From Arenibacter sp963972175 (lineage in GTDB: Bacteria > Bacteroidota > Bacteroidia > Flavobacteriales > Flavobacteriaceae), in assembly GCA_963972175.1 (NCBI GenBank), contig CAXAVP010000252.1, positions 1 to 6,414 of the forward strand: DNA of 6,414 nt, read 5' to 3'. Below the pieces are notes generated by a model. That model saw nothing but the letters and a program-made list of their open reading frames with translations, made no database searches and was not told where the DNA came from. The first letter of the stretch is position 1. Each line of letters begins with the position of its first letter. Position numbers and translations under genes: made by a program. Below are positions 1-6,143 of the stretch, one piece after another.

Positions 1-1222
1 CAAGTGGATTGAGACCTTTGTTAGTTGGATGGAAAGAATAGTTAGGGAAAGAAGAATATCGGTCTATATTGTATCCATAATGCTTTTGGTAGCCAGCATC
101 ATTGGTATTTATCAAATAGATATTTCCGGGAGCCCTATAGAAGACATGCCCAAAAAAGCGGATTTCTTTAAAGATATACGTTTTTTTGAAGAGGAGTTTG
201 ACGGTATCATGCCCGTAGAAATTGTGGTAGACACCAAAAGACCCAAGGGGGTATTAAAATCATCCACTCTGAAGAAAATGGACGAATTGGGAACGGTCAT
301 CAATGATATCCCAGAACTTTCAAGACCGGTATCGGTTGTAGATTTGGTTAAATATTCCAAGCAGGCCTTTTACAGTGGCATCCCCAAATACTATCAATTG
401 CCAACCTCCCAGGAAAACACTTTTATTATGGACGTTGCCCGAAAATCGGCGGACAATGGCAATATGTTGAGCAGTTTTGTGGACAGCACCGGACAGGTAG
501 CTAGGGTAACTACCTATATGAAGGATGTAAAAACATCCAGGATGGAAAATATAGAACTGAAACTGGAAGAGCATATAGCCAAAATTTTTCCAGCAGACCG
601 CTATGAAGTTTCCATGACAGGCAGTGCCCTGCTATTTTTAAAGGGCACCAAATACTTGGTTAAAAACCTAATTTTATCGCTCGCCCTGGCCATAGGCCTT
701 ATTGCCTTGTTTATGGCCTATCTATTCCGTTCGTTTAGAATGATTATCATCTCTTTGATCCCCAATTTATTGCCGTTGGTGATTACAGCAGGGGTCATGG
801 GCTTTGTAGGGGTACCTATAAAACCTTCCACCATCCTTGTTTTTAGTATTGCCTTTGGCATATCGGTTGATGACACCATACACTTCTTGGCCAAATACAG
901 GCAGGAACTGACCGTAAACCAGTGGAAGATCAAAAAATCGGTCTATGCGGCACTGCGTGAAACTGGGGTGAGTATGTTCTACACCTCCATCGTTTTATTC
1001 TTTGGCTTTTCGGTATTCATAATATCCAATTTTGGGGGCACGGTGGCATTGGGAGCCTTGGTTTCCGCCACCCTGATGTTCGCCATGCTGGCCAACCTTA
1101 TTCTTTTGCCTTCTTTGCTCCTCTCATTGGAAAGAAGCATTGCTAACAAACAGGTATTAAAAGAGCCACAAATAGACATACTTCCAAAAGAAGTACTGAA
1201 CAATATGGACAAGGACAAATAA
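1..1222 (+). CDS. RND/MMPL-family membrane transporter, C-terminal part (5' end outside window)
   Basis: This is the C-terminal half of an RND-superfamily (MMPL-like) inner-membrane protein that exports lipids or other hydrophobic substrates; the substrate cannot be told from sequence. The frame is open from base 2 (it reads KWIETFVSW before the first ATG at 29), so the gene is cut by the window edge and the ATG at 29 is internal. Numbering from that Met, there is a membrane segment at about 11-30, an extracytoplasmic domain at about 31-208, and then five segments near 211-232, 236-256, 264-284, 315-335 and 341-365. This is the usual repeat layout of one RND half. The conserved motif GISVDDTIHFLAKYR (277-291), with paired Asp 281/282 and His 285, sits in the proton-relay helix position of the family. 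The segment LLPSLLLSLE closes the last helix, followed by a short polar tail. Full-length relatives are usually 750-800 residues. Family assignment is firm, function is not. It ends 101 bp before asnS and need not be co-transcribed with it. Confidence 0.9.
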   Translation, partial: KWIETFVSWMERIVRERRISVYIVSIMLLVASIIGIYQIDISGSPIEDMPKKADFFKDIRFFEEEFDGIMPVEIVVDTKRPKGVLKSSTLKKMDELGTVINDIPELSRPVSVVDLVKYSKQAFYSGIPKYYQLPTSQENTFIMDVARKSADNGNMLSSFVDSTGQVARVTTYMKDVKTSRMENIELKLEEHIAKIFPADRYEVSMTGSALLFLKGTKYLVKNLILSLALAIGLIALFMAYLFRSFRMIIISLIPNLLPLVITAGVMGFVGVPIKPSTILVFSIAFGISVDDTIHFLAKYRQELTVNQWKIKKSVYAALRETGVSMFYTSIVLFFGFSVFIISNFGGTVALGALVSATLMFAMLANLILLPSLLLSLERSIANKQVLKEPQIDILPKEVLNNMDKDK

Positions 1223-1276
1223 TCTAAGCCCAAAATAAAAATACCGCTGTATTTACTGTATTGCAGCCAATTCATA

Positions 1277-1288
1277 TTTTTGCAAAAA
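1277..1288. repeat. 12-bp A/T-rich palindrome upstream of asnS
   Basis: TTTTTGCAAAAA is a perfect 12-bp palindrome lying 3 bp upstream of the TATCTTTG promoter element of asnS. Its place between the expected -33 and -7 elements would suit an operator or a bent-DNA element. Such A/T-rich palindromes also arise by chance in this genome type, so a regulatory role is only a suggestion. Confidence 0.3.
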
Positions 1289-1291
1289 GGC

Positions 1292-1299
1292 TATCTTTG
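1292..1299 (+). promoter_or_regulatory. Bacteroidota-type -7 promoter element (TAnnTTTG) for asnS
   Basis: TATCTTTG matches exactly the TAnnTTTG -7 consensus used by the primary sigma factor of Bacteroidota. It lies 24 bp before the asnS ATG, so a transcript starting about 5-7 bp downstream would have a leader of roughly 20 nt. I see no TTG at the usual 17-23 bp spacing upstream, so the -33 half is weak or absent. The element lies inside a possible 5' extension of the asnS frame (TTG at 1261), which argues against that extension being coding. Confidence 0.6.
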
Positions 1300-1312
1300 C
1301 CACTTAATTTAC

Positions 1313-1317
1313 AAGGA
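1313..1317 (+). promoter_or_regulatory. Shine-Dalgarno-like AAGGA of asnS
   Basis: AAGGA sits 6 nt before the ATG at 1324. Ribosome binding sites are often weak in this phylum, so this one is useful support for choosing 1324 over the upstream in-frame TTG at 1261. Confidence 0.5.
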
Positions 1318-1323
1318 ATTCAA

Positions 1324-2757
1324 ATGAACACATTTAGCGTAAAAGAGCTACTATCTACCAATCATTTACACCAAGAGGTTGTGGTGAATGGCTGGGTAAA
1401 AACCTACCGCAGCAATAGATTTATTGCTTTGAACGACGGTTCTACCATAAATAATATCCAATGCGTGGTTAATTTTGAGGATTTTGATGAAAACCTACTC
1501 AAACAAATAAACACCGGAGCGGCATTAAAGGTTAGCGGTACCTTGGTTGAGAGTCAAGGTAGGGGACAAAAGGTAGAAATTCAAGTTAAGGAAATAGTGG
1601 TTCACGGTGGGGCAGACCCCGAGATCTACCCTATACAGCCAAAAAAACACTCATTGGAATTTCTTAGGGAAAAGGCACATTTGCGTGTGCGTACCAATAC
1701 TTTTTCTGCCATAATGAGGGTGCGCTCGGCACTCTCCTTTGCCGTTCACCAATACTTTCAAAAGAATGGCTTCTTTTACGTGCACACACCTATTGTTACG
1801 GGATCGGATGCCGAAGGGGCCGGTGAAATGTTCAGGGTATCCACATTGGATGCCAAAAATCCACCACTGACACAAGAAGGCGAAATAGATTATAAGGAAG
1901 ACTTCTTTGGGAAGGAGACCAATTTAACGGTTTCCGGGCAATTGGAAGCTGAAACCTATGCCATGGGATTGGGGAAAGTGTATACTTTTGGACCTACCTT
2001 TAGGGCCGAAAATTCCAACACCTCCAGACATTTGGCAGAATTCTGGATGATAGAACCAGAGGTTGCCTTTAACGACCTTGATGCCAATATGGACCTGGCA
2101 GAAGACTTTATCAAGGACGTAATAAACTATACCCTTGAAAACTGTAAGGAAGATCTGGAATTTTTAGAGCAGCGACTAATAGCCGAAGACAAGACAAAGC
2201 CACAAGCAGAACGCAGTGCGATGCCTTTAATGGAGAAACTTAAGTTTGTTTCTGAAAACACCTTTAAAAGGGTAAGCTATACCGAAGCTATAGACATCCT
2301 AAGAAAATCCAAACCGAACAAAAAGAAACAATTTAAGTATATTATAGACGAATGGGGTGCCGACCTACAGAGCGAACACGAGCGATATCTTGTTGAAAAA
2401 CACTTTAAATGTCCTGTAATATTATTTGACTACCCTGCCAAGATAAAGGCCTTTTACATGCGTCTAAATGAAGACGGAAAAACAGTTAGGGCCATGGACA
2501 TCCTCTTCCCAGGGATTGGCGAAATAGTAGGTGGCTCACAGCGTGAAGAGCGTTTAGACGTGCTAATGGAGAAGATCAAGGCTTTGGATATAGACGAAAA
2601 AGAATTGTGGTGGTATCTAGACCTAAGAAAGTTTGGAACGGCCGTTCATAGCGGATTTGGCCTAGGCTTTGAAAGATTGGTATTATTTGCCACCGGAATG
2701 AGCAATATAAGGGATGTAATACCCTTCCCAAGAACCCCTCAGAATGCAGAATTCTAA
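1324..2757 (+). CDS. asnS: asparagine--tRNA ligase (AsnRS)
   Basis: This cytoplasmic class IIb aminoacyl-tRNA synthetase charges tRNA(Asn) with asparagine using ATP. The protein is 477 residues from the chosen ATG, close to the usual bacterial AsnRS length of about 465-480. An N-terminal OB-fold anticodon-binding domain (about 18-95) is followed by the class II catalytic core. Motif 1 lies near FFYVHTPIVTGSD (150-162). Motif 2 is FRAENSNTSRHLAEF (226-240), with the ATP-contacting Arg 227. Motif 3 is GFGLGFERLVLF (444-455), with Arg 451, followed by NIRDVIPFPRTP (461-472). The SNTSRHLAEFWM stretch and the FPRTP ending are typical of AsnRS rather than AspRS. Sequence around 172-200 (ending DFFGKET) matches the insertion seen in E. 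coli-type AsnRS. The start at 1324 is preferred because a promoter element and an AAGGA site lie just upstream. An in-frame TTG at 1261 would add 21 residues unlike AsnRS. It is followed 40 bp later by rpoN, probably in the same transcript. Confidence 0.97.
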   Translation: MNTFSVKELLSTNHLHQEVVVNGWVKTYRSNRFIALNDGSTINNIQCVVNFEDFDENLLKQINTGAALKVSGTLVESQGRGQKVEIQVKEIVVHGGADPEIYPIQPKKHSLEFLREKAHLRVRTNTFSAIMRVRSALSFAVHQYFQKNGFFYVHTPIVTGSDAEGAGEMFRVSTLDAKNPPLTQEGEIDYKEDFFGKETNLTVSGQLEAETYAMGLGKVYTFGPTFRAENSNTSRHLAEFWMIEPEVAFNDLDANMDLAEDFIKDVINYTLENCKEDLEFLEQRLIAEDKTKPQAERSAMPLMEKLKFVSENTFKRVSYTEAIDILRKSKPNKKKQFKYIIDEWGADLQSEHERYLVEKHFKCPVILFDYPAKIKAFYMRLNEDGKTVRAMDILFPGIGEIVGGSQREERLDVLMEKIKALDIDEKELWWYLDLRKFGTAVHSGFGLGFERLVLFATGMSNIRDVIPFPRTPQNAEF

Positions 2758-2797
2758 TCATTATTTGGTAACTTTATAGAACCGATTACGAACCTAT

Positions 2798-4255
2798 ATG
2801 CTGAAACAACATCTACAGTTTAAATTATCGCAGAAATTATCTCCACAACAGATACAGTTGATGAAGTTGATTCAGTTGCCTACGCAGGCATTTGAACAAC
2901 GTCTTAAACAGGAGCTGGAGGAAAACCCTGCCTTGGAAACTGGAAAAGATGAATTGGAACCCCAGCAGGATGAATTTGAGGATCTATATGACAATGAAAC
3001 GGATAGCGAAAGTATCAACGCTGAGGACATCAACATAGATGACTACCTGAGTGACGATGAAATTCCGGATTATCGCACCCAAGCCAACAACTATAGTGCA
3101 GATGACGATGAGAAAAGTGTTCCCTATGCGGCTGGTATTTCCTTTAACCAATACCTGATAAATCAACTCAACACGGTATATCTCAACGCGGACGAATGGG
3201 CAATTGCCGAATTCCTGGTCGGTAGTGTGGACGAGAGTGGCTATATACGAAGACCGCTTACGGACATAATGGACGACCTGGCCTTTACCCAAAATATATA
3301 TACCGATGAGAAGACCATTGAAAAAGTACTAAAGGTTGTTCAAGAATTGGACCCAGCAGGTGTAGGAGCAAGATCCTTGGAAGAATGCCTGCTAATCCAA
3401 CTTAAAAGAAAAGAGCTGACCCCCAGTATAGAATTGGCTATAAGCCTATTGGAAAAATCATTTGAGCAGTTTACCAAAAAGCATTACAAAAAACTGCTTC
3501 AGAAACACAATATTACCGAGGAACAACTAAAGGAAGCCATAACAGAGATTGAACGTTTAAACCCCAAACCGGGAGGCTCCTATTCCGGAAACAATAGAAT
3601 TGTAGAGCATGTGGTGCCCGACTTCTCGATCAGGATTACGGATGGGGAATTGGAGCTGACCCTTAACGGTAGGAACGCACCTGAACTGCACGTATCCAGG
3701 GAATACAACAACATGCTGGAAGGCTACAAAAACTCCAAGGAAAAATCCAAGTCCCAGAAGGATACTGTAATGTTTATAAAGCAAAAGCTGGACGCTGCCA
3801 AGTGGTTTATAGATGCCATTAGGCAAAGGCAGCAGACCCTTTATATTACCATGAACGAGATAATGCAGTACCAAAAAGAGTACTTTTTAACAGGTGATGA
3901 ACGCAAATTACGCCCCATGATCCTAAAAGATATAGCGGACAGGATCAATATGGATGTTTCTACTGTTTCAAGGGTAGCCAACAGTAAATATGTAGACACC
4001 CCTTATGGAACCAAATTAATAAAGGACTATTTTTCCGAGTCTATGAAAAACGACCAAGGAGAAGACGTGTCTACCAAGGAAATAAAAAAGATTTTGGAAA
4101 CGGTAATTGGGCAAGAAGAAAAGAAAAAACCGCTTACCGATGATAAATTGGCCGCCATACTTAAAGAAAAGGGGTACCCAATAGCGAGGCGAACCGTCGC
4201 AAAATACAGGGAACAGTTGGATATTCCCGTGGCGAGGCTAAGAAAACAAATTTAA
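2798..4255 (+). CDS. rpoN: RNA polymerase sigma-54 factor
   Basis: Sigma-54 directs RNA polymerase to -24/-12 (GG...GC) promoters, which need an AAA+ enhancer-binding activator to open. All regions are present in 485 residues. Region I, the Gln/Leu-rich activator-interacting part (about 2-47), contains LSPQQIQLMKLIQLPTQAFE and ends in LEENPALE. The acidic region II is at about 50-106 and is very rich in Asp and Glu. The core-binding domain (about 112-290) includes the conserved stretch LDPAGVGARSLEECLLIQL (184-202). The DNA-binding helix-turn-helix is around 375-412, including DVSTVSRVANSKYV and TPYGTKLIKDYFSE. The RpoN box ARRTVAKYRE is intact at 463-472. Nothing is truncated. The ATG at 2798 begins exactly at the expected region I start. 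No good Shine-Dalgarno is visible. It lies 40 bp after asnS and its stop codon overlaps the next start (TAATG), so the downstream membrane protein is probably translationally coupled. The adjacent genes include no enhancer-binding protein, so the regulon is not revealed here. Confidence 0.98.
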   Translation: MLKQHLQFKLSQKLSPQQIQLMKLIQLPTQAFEQRLKQELEENPALETGKDELEPQQDEFEDLYDNETDSESINAEDINIDDYLSDDEIPDYRTQANNYSADDDEKSVPYAAGISFNQYLINQLNTVYLNADEWAIAEFLVGSVDESGYIRRPLTDIMDDLAFTQNIYTDEKTIEKVLKVVQELDPAGVGARSLEECLLIQLKRKELTPSIELAISLLEKSFEQFTKKHYKKLLQKHNITEEQLKEAITEIERLNPKPGGSYSGNNRIVEHVVPDFSIRITDGELELTLNGRNAPELHVSREYNNMLEGYKNSKEKSKSQKDTVMFIKQKLDAAKWFIDAIRQRQQTLYITMNEIMQYQKEYFLTGDERKLRPMILKDIADRINMDVSTVSRVANSKYVDTPYGTKLIKDYFSESMKNDQGEDVSTKEIKKILETVIGQEEKKKPLTDDKLAAILKEKGYPIARRTVAKYREQLDIPVARLRKQI

Positions 4256-4860
4256 TGCGACTACTCCTAAGGATTATTTCTTACGTCCTACACCCGCTTT
4301 TTATTCCCTTTGCAGGAACCATGGCTTATTTTCTAATCACCCCTAAATACACTCCTTTAGCGGTACAGAGTGGTAACATATTGCCCATCTTTATACTTAC
4401 TATTATAATTCCCATTATCTGCTTTTTAATAATGAGGAACCTGGGAATAATGCGTTCTATTTTTGTTCCAAACATCAAGGAAAGGAAATACACCCTATAC
4501 ATAAGCATGGGCCTACTATTAATGGTTTTATTAAAGGTAATACCCAACAATTTCACTATTGAACTGCACTACTATTTTTTAGGACTGCTAGCAGCTACCT
4601 TTAGTGCCCTTGTACTGCTTTTCTTTAACTTTAAATGTAGTATGCACCTCTTGGGTATGGGAAGTCTTTTAATGTACCTTATAAGCCTTAGTATCCACTT
4701 TGAGGTAAACATCACTATTGCCATAAGTATAGTAACCCTTCTTTGCGGACTAACGGCCACCTCCAGACTCTACCTAAATGCACACAGTAAAGCCGAAGTC
4801 ATTATTGGTTTTTTTATCGGATTCCTCACCCAACTCTTCACATTGAAGTTCTGGCTATAG
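4255..4860 (+). CDS. multi-pass membrane protein with degenerate PAP2 phosphatase signature
   Basis: This is a 201-residue, very hydrophobic inner-membrane protein with about six or seven predicted helices (near 5-27, 43-62, 80-97, 105-124, 132-148, 151-168 and 182-199). PAP2 (type 2 phosphatidic acid phosphatase) enzymes carry KX6RP, PSGH and SRX5HX3D. Here the third motif appears as SRLYLNAHSKAE (170-181), which is SRX5HX3 with Glu in place of Asp. A Ser-x-His pair, SMH (129-131), followed by GMG sits where PSGH would be. Only a basic KERK cluster (75-78) stands for the first motif. The fold and two catalytic-type histidines (131, 177) may thus be kept while the standard phosphate-binding set is altered. 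The protein may be a divergent lipid phosphatase or a non-catalytic relative; the family call is inference. Its ATG overlaps the rpoN stop by one base (TAATG), which implies coupled translation. Its own stop overlaps the end of the convergent gene. Confidence 0.85.
   Translation: MRLLLRIISYVLHPLFIPFAGTMAYFLITPKYTPLAVQSGNILPIFILTIIIPIICFLIMRNLGIMRSIFVPNIKERKYTLYISMGLLLMVLLKVIPNNFTIELHYYFLGLLAATFSALVLLFFNFKCSMHLLGMGSLLMYLISLSIHFEVNITIAISIVTLLCGLTATSRLYLNAHSKAEVIIGFFIGFLTQLFTLKFWL
4855..4860. other. palindromic shared stop codons of convergent genes (CTATAG)
   Basis: CTATAG reads the same on both strands. On the plus strand its last three bases are the TAG stop of the PAP2-like gene. On the minus strand its last three bases are the TAG stop of the barrel gene. 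The two coding regions therefore overlap tail to tail by 6 bp and leave no intergenic space for a terminator. Confidence 0.9.
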
Positions 4861-5547
4861 GATATAGAAAATAAGCCCCACCCTTAAAGGCTTTAACTGC
4901 AAAGGATCACCCAATTCATCAATTACACCATCGTTAAACAAGCTTTTTAGAGCGTAGTAAAAGTGAATATTAAAGGTATTGTAGCCTACATCCAAGGTAA
5001 GGCCGTACTGAAAGGTCCGAACATCGCTATTTGCAAAGGAATTTTTAGCTGAACTGGAAACGAATTTTGAGCGACCATCAAACACATACCCCATTTTTAA
5101 GCCGGAATATATGCGCCAAAACTTGTATTCCTCTGGGGTAGAGTTCCGCCACCTGAATTGTATGGGTAGTTCCAATACATGGGTAGCTATTTTGCTCCTT
5201 TTAAAATCCGCCTTTTCATCAAGAACAGTATAGGTTATTTGGCCTGATTCCTCAACGGCCTTCAGGTTGGTATAGTATGAATTGATACCATATCCCAAAC
5301 CAACTCCAAGGGCAATAGTCCTGAACACGTCCAAGGGAATATCCTTTATAAACCCAGCTTGCAGCCCATAGGAAAGGTTACGCTGGGAGACTTCACTGGG
5401 GAGGTCCATTAAAAAGTTATAGGTAAGCCCTGTATAAAATTGATCTTCAAAATATCTGGAATCCCGTACTTCCCCGCTAGTCAATACCTGGCCCGTTGCG
5501 CAAAGACAATGCAATCCAATTACGATCAAAATTAAAGGATACCTCAT
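4855..5547 (-). CDS. PorT-like outer-membrane beta-barrel protein
   Basis: From the chosen start this is a 230-residue secreted protein. MRYPLILIVIGLHCLCATGQ is a short signal peptide with probable cleavage just before or after the Gln. The Cys residues near its end do not form a proper lipobox, so a lipoprotein is unlikely. The mature part alternates hydrophobic and polar residues in strand-like segments such as FYTGLTYNFLM, IALGVGLGYGINSYY, HVLELPIQFRWRN, WRIYSGLKMGYVF and FQYGLTLDVGYN. It ends in LRVGLIFYIL, a typical closing beta strand. This fits the small PorT-type outer-membrane barrel family common in Bacteroidota. It need not be the PorT/SprT of type IX secretion, so no symbol is given. 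The frame also has ATGs at 5574 and 5553. The one at 5574 lies directly against the T-run of a terminator and would put polar residues ahead of the signal peptide, so 5547 is preferred. It follows the exbD genes, perhaps from its own promoter. Confidence 0.8.
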   Translation of the reverse strand: MRYPLILIVIGLHCLCATGQVLTSGEVRDSRYFEDQFYTGLTYNFLMDLPSEVSQRNLSYGLQAGFIKDIPLDVFRTIALGVGLGYGINSYYTNLKAVEESGQITYTVLDEKADFKRSKIATHVLELPIQFRWRNSTPEEYKFWRIYSGLKMGYVFDGRSKFVSSSAKNSFANSDVRTFQYGLTLDVGYNTFNIHFYYALKSLFNDGVIDELGDPLQLKPLRVGLIFYIL

Positions 5548-5574
5548 ATCCATTAAAGGTAAATAATTAAACAT

Positions 5575-5610
5575 AAAAAAAACGCTTCAAATATATGCAT
5601 TTGAAGCGTT
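5575..5610 (-). terminator. intrinsic terminator of the exbD unit
   Basis: A perfect 12-bp inverted repeat (AACGCTTCAAAT at 5581-5592 and ATTTGAAGCGTT at 5599-5610) encloses a 6-base loop. On the minus strand the hairpin runs into eight consecutive T (5582 to 5575), the last two stem bases included, which is a classic rho-independent terminator. It begins 26 bp after the exbD stop codon. On the plus strand the stem is followed by only four T (5609-5612, two of them in the stem) and then AATTC, so termination that way would be weaker and is not needed by any plus-strand gene here. Confidence 0.85.
5588..5595 (-). promoter_or_regulatory. possible -7 element (TAnnTTTG) for the barrel gene, inside the terminator hairpin
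   Basis: On the minus strand TATATTTG (5595 to 5588) fits the Bacteroidota -7 consensus. It lies 40 bp upstream of the preferred ATG at 5547. It covers part of the loop and the descending stem of the exbD terminator. No clear TTG -33 element is seen 17-23 bp further upstream, and AT-rich DNA gives such matches by chance, so confidence is low. Confidence 0.3.
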
Positions 5611-5636
5611 TTAATTCTCTAATCCTTTATTACTAA

Positions 5637-6119
5637 CTATTGTAAATTTCTGAAAGCGTCACCTTCATAGGTGGTATAGTTAACCTTCAGGGCATTTACC
5701 TTTCTAAGCTCTTGTTTAATATCGGAAATAATACCCATATTGGCATCTTTGTCTACCTTTAAAGCAGTAGTCAAAACATTTTGCAATTCTTGGGGCTTTT
5801 TAGCCCTTTCCATCAAAATATAGTCACCAACTTCGGATGCATCCGCAAATTTATCGTTCAATTGAATCTTAGATTCCGTACCGAAGACTTTTTCATATTC
5901 TTTGGTAGGCTTTCCTACGTAGATATAGATTACCCTATCTTTCTTCTCCAACTTCTTGATTTCAGAAGCGTTGGGCAAAACATTTTCAACCTTCAAGGAA
6001 CTATCCTTCATTACCGTTACCGTCATAAAGAAGAATAAAAGCATAAAAACGATATCAGGCAAGGATGCAGTGTTCACCGCCGGTACTGCCGCATCTTTTT
6101 TCTTATTAAATTTTGACAT
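5637..6119 (-). CDS. ExbD/TolR-family biopolymer transport protein (second of tandem pair)
   Basis: ExbD/TolR proteins combine with ExbB/TolQ in the inner membrane to form a proton-driven motor that energises TonB-dependent outer-membrane transport or related envelope work. This 160-residue protein has the standard layout: a short basic cytoplasmic start (MSKFNKKK), one transmembrane helix at about 20-38, and a periplasmic domain to the end. The helix begins NTASLPDIVFMLLFFFMTVT (16-35). Asp 22 is at the place of the essential proton-carrying aspartate (Asp 25 in E. coli ExbD). The periplasmic part, with IYIYVG, KIQLND and a C-terminal LRKVNALKVNY strand, fits the family fold. The ATG at 6119 starts the protein directly at the expected basic N-terminus. 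It lies 24 bp after another exbD-like gene and ends 26 bp before a strong terminator, so it is the last gene of that unit. Which TonB or outer-membrane partner it serves is unknown. Confidence 0.93.
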   Translation of the reverse strand: MSKFNKKKDAAVPAVNTASLPDIVFMLLFFFMTVTVMKDSSLKVENVLPNASEIKKLEKKDRVIYIYVGKPTKEYEKVFGTESKIQLNDKFADASEVGDYILMERAKKPQELQNVLTTALKVDKDANMGIISDIKQELRKVNALKVNYTTYEGDAFRNLQ

Positions 6120-6143
6120 AGTATTTTGTTTATAACTTCTAAA

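Noticed and set aside
1036..1060. GGCACG followed by GGCATTGG, a partial resemblance to a sigma-54 -24/-12 site
   Set aside because: The -12 half does not fit TTGC at the right spacing and it lies inside the transporter coding region.
1246..1267. Possible hairpin GCTGTA...TGCAGC after the transporter gene
   Set aside because: The stem is only about 5-6 bp with a mismatch and a 10-base loop and has no T-run, so it does not support a terminator.
1261..1323. In-frame TTG extension of asnS by 21 residues
   Set aside because: The extension overlaps the TATCTTTG promoter element, has no resemblance to the AsnRS N-terminus, and a better ATG with AAGGA follows at 1324.
2760..2767. ATTATTTG between asnS and rpoN as a promoter for rpoN
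   Set aside because: It misses the TA of TAnnTTTG, and the 40-bp gap is better explained by co-transcription.
4873..4893. Possible plus-strand terminator hairpin AAGCC...GGCTT just after the PAP2-like gene
   Set aside because: It has only a 5-bp stem, an 11-base loop and a very short T-run, and lies in the coding region of the opposite gene.
5548..5574. Upstream ATG codons at 5574 and 5553 as starts of the barrel gene
   Set aside because: The first sits against the terminator T-run and both add residues before a good signal peptide that starts at 5547. Neither can be fully excluded.
5781..6038. Open frame of 85 codons on the plus strand within exbD
   Set aside because: It is antisense to a well-supported ExbD gene, and its translation resembles no domain I recognise.
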